This document shows positions 61,780 through 64,000 of a DNA stretch of 64,000 nucleotides, in pieces. Each line of letters begins with the position of its first letter. Position 1 is the first letter of the stretch. The notes under the pieces are model-generated. The model was given only the letters and a program-made list of their open reading frames with translations. It was not told the origin of the DNA and did no database searches. A program made the position numbers and the translations under genes. This DNA is from Paenibacillus pedocola (GTDB taxonomy: Bacteria > Bacillota > Bacilli > Paenibacillales > Paenibacillaceae), in assembly GCF_031599675.1 (NCBI RefSeq), contig NZ_CP134223.1:3534001-3598000 (forward strand). The letters run 5' to 3'.

Positions 61780-61808
61780 AATGTATATGATATTGCGGAA
61801 CGCGTCAA
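61780..61808 (-). promoter_or_regulatory. promoter of the T-box-proS transcript
   Basis: Minus strand -35 TTGACG (61808-61803), 17-bp spacer, -10 TACATT (61785-61780). Confidence 0.5.
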
Positions 61809-61922
61809 GCCTGTCATGAAAATGCCATGAACGGAGCAGCTCATCCCGAAGTTTTTGATGGCTCGGCATAATGAAAGTAAAAAAATGTAAATAAAATTTT
61901 TCTTATTCATGATCTTACATAT

Positions 61923-61950
61923 GAAATTATTGTGACTTTATACCGAATAT
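61923..61950 (+). promoter_or_regulatory. possible SigD-type promoter of the chemoreceptor gene
   Basis: GAAA at 61923 and CCGAATAT at 61943-61950, 16 bp apart, compared with the motility sigma consensus TAAA-N15-GCCGATAT. A weak match, but the downstream gene type fits. The gap 61862-62010 holds nothing else. Confidence 0.35.
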
Positions 61951-62010
61951 ATGATTAGAGCATATCCAGGGCTACTTCAGCCTTTATGCACCCAAGGAGG
62001 AGTCATTGCT

Positions 62011-64000
62011 ATGTATACAAAAATAAAACGCCTTATCCGCCAATTCACGTCGCATTCGCTGCAAAGGAAAATGATGCTGCTCTTCGCCATTATGCTGATT
62101 ATACCAGTCGTCACGGTAAGCTATTTTTCCTATACCACCTCCAGCAAGCAATTGGAGTTCAGAATGCAGGAAGCCACGCACACAAGCGTTGACATGCTGG
62201 CCAATAATATCAGTGAAACGGTAACTGCTGCCAAGCAGAATGTACAGCAGCTTAGCCAGCAGCTGGTCTCCGCCAATCTTGACAACAAGACTGCCGAGAC
62301 CCGTACACTGATTGATTTATTCGTGAAGGAACATCCGGAGCTTGAAATTCTTACTTCGGGGAATGAGAACGGAGCCTGGATGAAGTCACCTGACCCCGGC
62401 AAGCAGGATTATGATCCGCGCACCCGCGACTGGTACATCGAAGCGATGAAAAATCCCGGTAAAGTCACACTCACCGGTCCAAGTATATCTGTAACTACCG
62501 GCAACTACACCCTGTTCATCTCAGAATCACTAAAAGACGGCAAGGGGGCCGTTGCTACCACTCTCAATCTGAAAGTGATAGGTGAACGGATCAGCAATAT
62601 TAAGCTTGGCAAAGACGGCTATTACTTTGTGGTTGACCGGAATAACAAGTTTGTCTCCCACCCGGTCAAAAAAGCCGGCGATGATATTGTGGATGATGTC
62701 GCTAAGCTTTTGGTTAATGACAGCGGCAGCTTATCCTATACCGCTCCCGATACCGGGGTGGAGATGCGCGGTTATTATACTACCGACCCTACGACAGGCT
62801 TTATTGTCGTTGGTGTGCTTCCCGCCCAAGAGTTCTCGGATGCTGCTTTACCGATTGTCTACACGAGCTCAATTGTCCTGGGAATCGCGCTGGTTATCTC
62901 CCTGATCCTGATGTTCTTTGTCGTAAGAGCAATCTCCCGGCCGATCAGCAGGCTGAACCACTCCGCCCGCCGTGTGAGTGAGGGGTACCTGAATGAACAG
63001 ATTAAGATTGACCGTGCCGATGAAATCGGCGAGTTAGCCAAGAACTATAATCTCATGGTGGAATCGCTGCGAAATATCGTGACAGACATCTCGGATACTT
63101 CCGGCCTCTTGGCGGCATCCAGCCAGCAGCTGACGGCTACGACCGAAGAGAATGCTAAGGCTACCGCCTATGTGGCTGAGCTCGTTCAGGATTCAGCCTC
63201 CGGAGCCGATACACAGACTTCGGCGATGATCGAGACTTCCCGGGCCATGGAGGAAATGTCCGCCGGAATCCAAAAAATTGCCGAAGCCGCAGCTTCCATC
63301 GTCAATTCCTCGGGAGACACCGAAGCCGATGTCCACAGCGGCAGCCAGAAGATCGAACAGGTCAGCCGCCAAATGGATGCTATCCGCGAGTCCACTCACC
63401 TGTCTTCGGAGCTGATCGGACAATTGAACGGTTTAAACACACAGGTGTCGGCGATGAGCAGTGCGATCTCTAACATTGCTGTGCAGACTAATCTGTTGTC
63501 ACTCAATGCCGGGATTGAAGCTGCACGCGCCGGAGAACACGGCAGAGGATTCGCCGTAGTTGCAACCGAAGTACGCAAACTTGCCGATCAGTCCAAGTCC
63601 ACTGCCGGTAATATCCAGGAAACGATTGAGCAAATGACAGTGCTGATTGACCAAACCTATGAAGCGATTCATCACCGGGTTGCCGCTGATGTGGATCTGG
63701 GCATTCAAGTGATGGACGAAGCAAAAGCAGCTTTCGTGAATATTGAACAATCCACTGCCAGAATCAACGGCCAGATCCATGACATCTCGGCAATTACCGA
63801 AGAAATGTCTGCCGGGGCTGAGGAAGTTGCCGCATCGGTTGTAGAGATTTCGAACATCTCGCGTACCACATCCGACGCTCTACAGAATGTTACGGCGGCA
63901 ACAGAGCAGCAGCTCGCCTCGATGGATGAGATCACCACTTCTTCCGGTGAGCTGTCCAAAATGGCCGGTGACCTGCAGCAAAAAATCGAACGCTTCAAGC
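62011..64000 (+). CDS. methyl-accepting chemotaxis protein (3' end outside window)
   Basis: 663 codons are in the window with no stop. Membrane helix 1 is at about 20-42 ([20 protein letters not shown]). The extracytoplasmic dCache-type sensor (about 43-280) has [28 protein letters not shown] and [17 protein letters not shown]. Helix 2 is at about 285-310, then HAMP ([18 protein letters not shown]), then the signalling domain with the hairpin tip [39 protein letters not shown]. The dCache motif resembles amino-acid-sensing receptors but the ligand is not proven. AAGGAGGAG is 8 nt before ATG 62011. Confidence 0.93.
   Translation, partial: MYTKIKRLIRQFTSHSLQRKMMLLFAIMLIIPVVTVSYFSYTTSSKQLEFRMQEATHTSVDMLANNISETVTAAKQNVQQLSQQLVSANLDNKTAETRTLIDLFVKEHPELEILTSGNENGAWMKSPDPGKQDYDPRTRDWYIEAMKNPGKVTLTGPSISVTTGNYTLFISESLKDGKGAVATTLNLKVIGERISNIKLGKDGYYFVVDRNNKFVSHPVKKAGDDIVDDVAKLLVNDSGSLSYTAPDTGVEMRGYYTTDPTTGFIVVGVLPAQEFSDAALPIVYTSSIVLGIALVISLILMFFVVRAISRPISRLNHSARRVSEGYLNEQIKIDRADEIGELAKNYNLMVESLRNIVTDISDTSGLLAASSQQLTATTEENAKATAYVAELVQDSASGADTQTSAMIETSRAMEEMSAGIQKIAEAAASIVNSSGDTEADVHSGSQKIEQVSRQMDAIRESTHLSSELIGQLNGLNTQVSAMSSAISNIAVQTNLLSLNAGIEAARAGEHGRGFAVVATEVRKLADQSKSTAGNIQETIEQMTVLIDQTYEAIHHRVAADVDLGIQVMDEAKAAFVNIEQSTARINGQIHDISAITEEMSAGAEEVAASVVEISNISRTTSDALQNVTAATEQQLASMDEITTSSGELSKMAGDLQQKIERFK

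Overview
The window is chromosomal DNA of a spore-forming member of the Bacillota, most likely Paenibacillus. It has moderate GC and strong AGGAGG-type ribosome binding sites with frequent TTG and GTG starts. It carries a YraGF-AdhB-YraED spore coat operon, a tRNA-sensing T-box leader before proS, a LexA-type box before a Y-family polymerase cassette, and a PhoP-like box before ppk1. No rRNA, tRNA, CRISPR array, intact insertion sequence or prophage is visible.

Bases 1-20000 are the accessory-looking part. In order they hold: a truncated alpha/beta hydrolase; a secreted PQQ-type propeller; an aminotransferase; a self-regulated XRE regulator with a membrane partner; a histidine phosphatase; a zinc-ribbon protein; a CDF-type transporter; a divergent SgrR-like regulator and MFS exporter; an AT-rich Yellow/royal-jelly-family propeller; gene debris; the yra/adhB operon; a divergent WYL regulator and Gfo/Idh/MocA oxidoreductase; an orphan gene; a GNAT; and the tyrosine recombinase xerS. 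Four 28-bp sites built like dif (11-bp arm, 6-bp centre, 11-bp arm) lie between these genes, the last about 1 kb before xerS. All four have arms close or identical to the right arm of Firmicutes dif. They cut out gene-cassette-sized segments and are the main candidate for an undescribed system.

Bases 20000-37000 are mostly housekeeping: a YkgJ-like/pentapeptide fusion, a cupin, mobB-moeA (molybdenum cofactor), an LpdD-like/pspA/DUF350/DUF4178 group, pyrK-pyrD, namA, a polysaccharide deacetylase, a LysM-3D cell-wall protein, polyphosphate metabolism (ppk1 and a Ppx/GppA gene convergent and overlapping at their 3' ends), and an amino-acid ABC importer.

Bases 37000-47000 hold alpha-glucan metabolism: a neopullulanase-like GH13 enzyme behind an unusual 63-bp tandem repeat array that encodes near-identical mini-ORFs, then glgB-glgA divergent from glgC. 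Between them are a GNAT, a TetR-methionine aminopeptidase pair and a small helical protein.

Bases 47000-64000 hold: an operon of orphan ABC ATPase, VCBS-type lipoprotein, response regulator and histidine kinase; an MFS exporter divergent from an ArsR-like regulator; a HAD hydrolase; a membrane-anchored DsbA-like oxidoreductase; topB; an SOS-type cassette (mini-WYL ORF, Y-family polymerase, YolD-like protein); proS with its T-box; and the start of a methyl-accepting chemotaxis protein that runs off the right edge.
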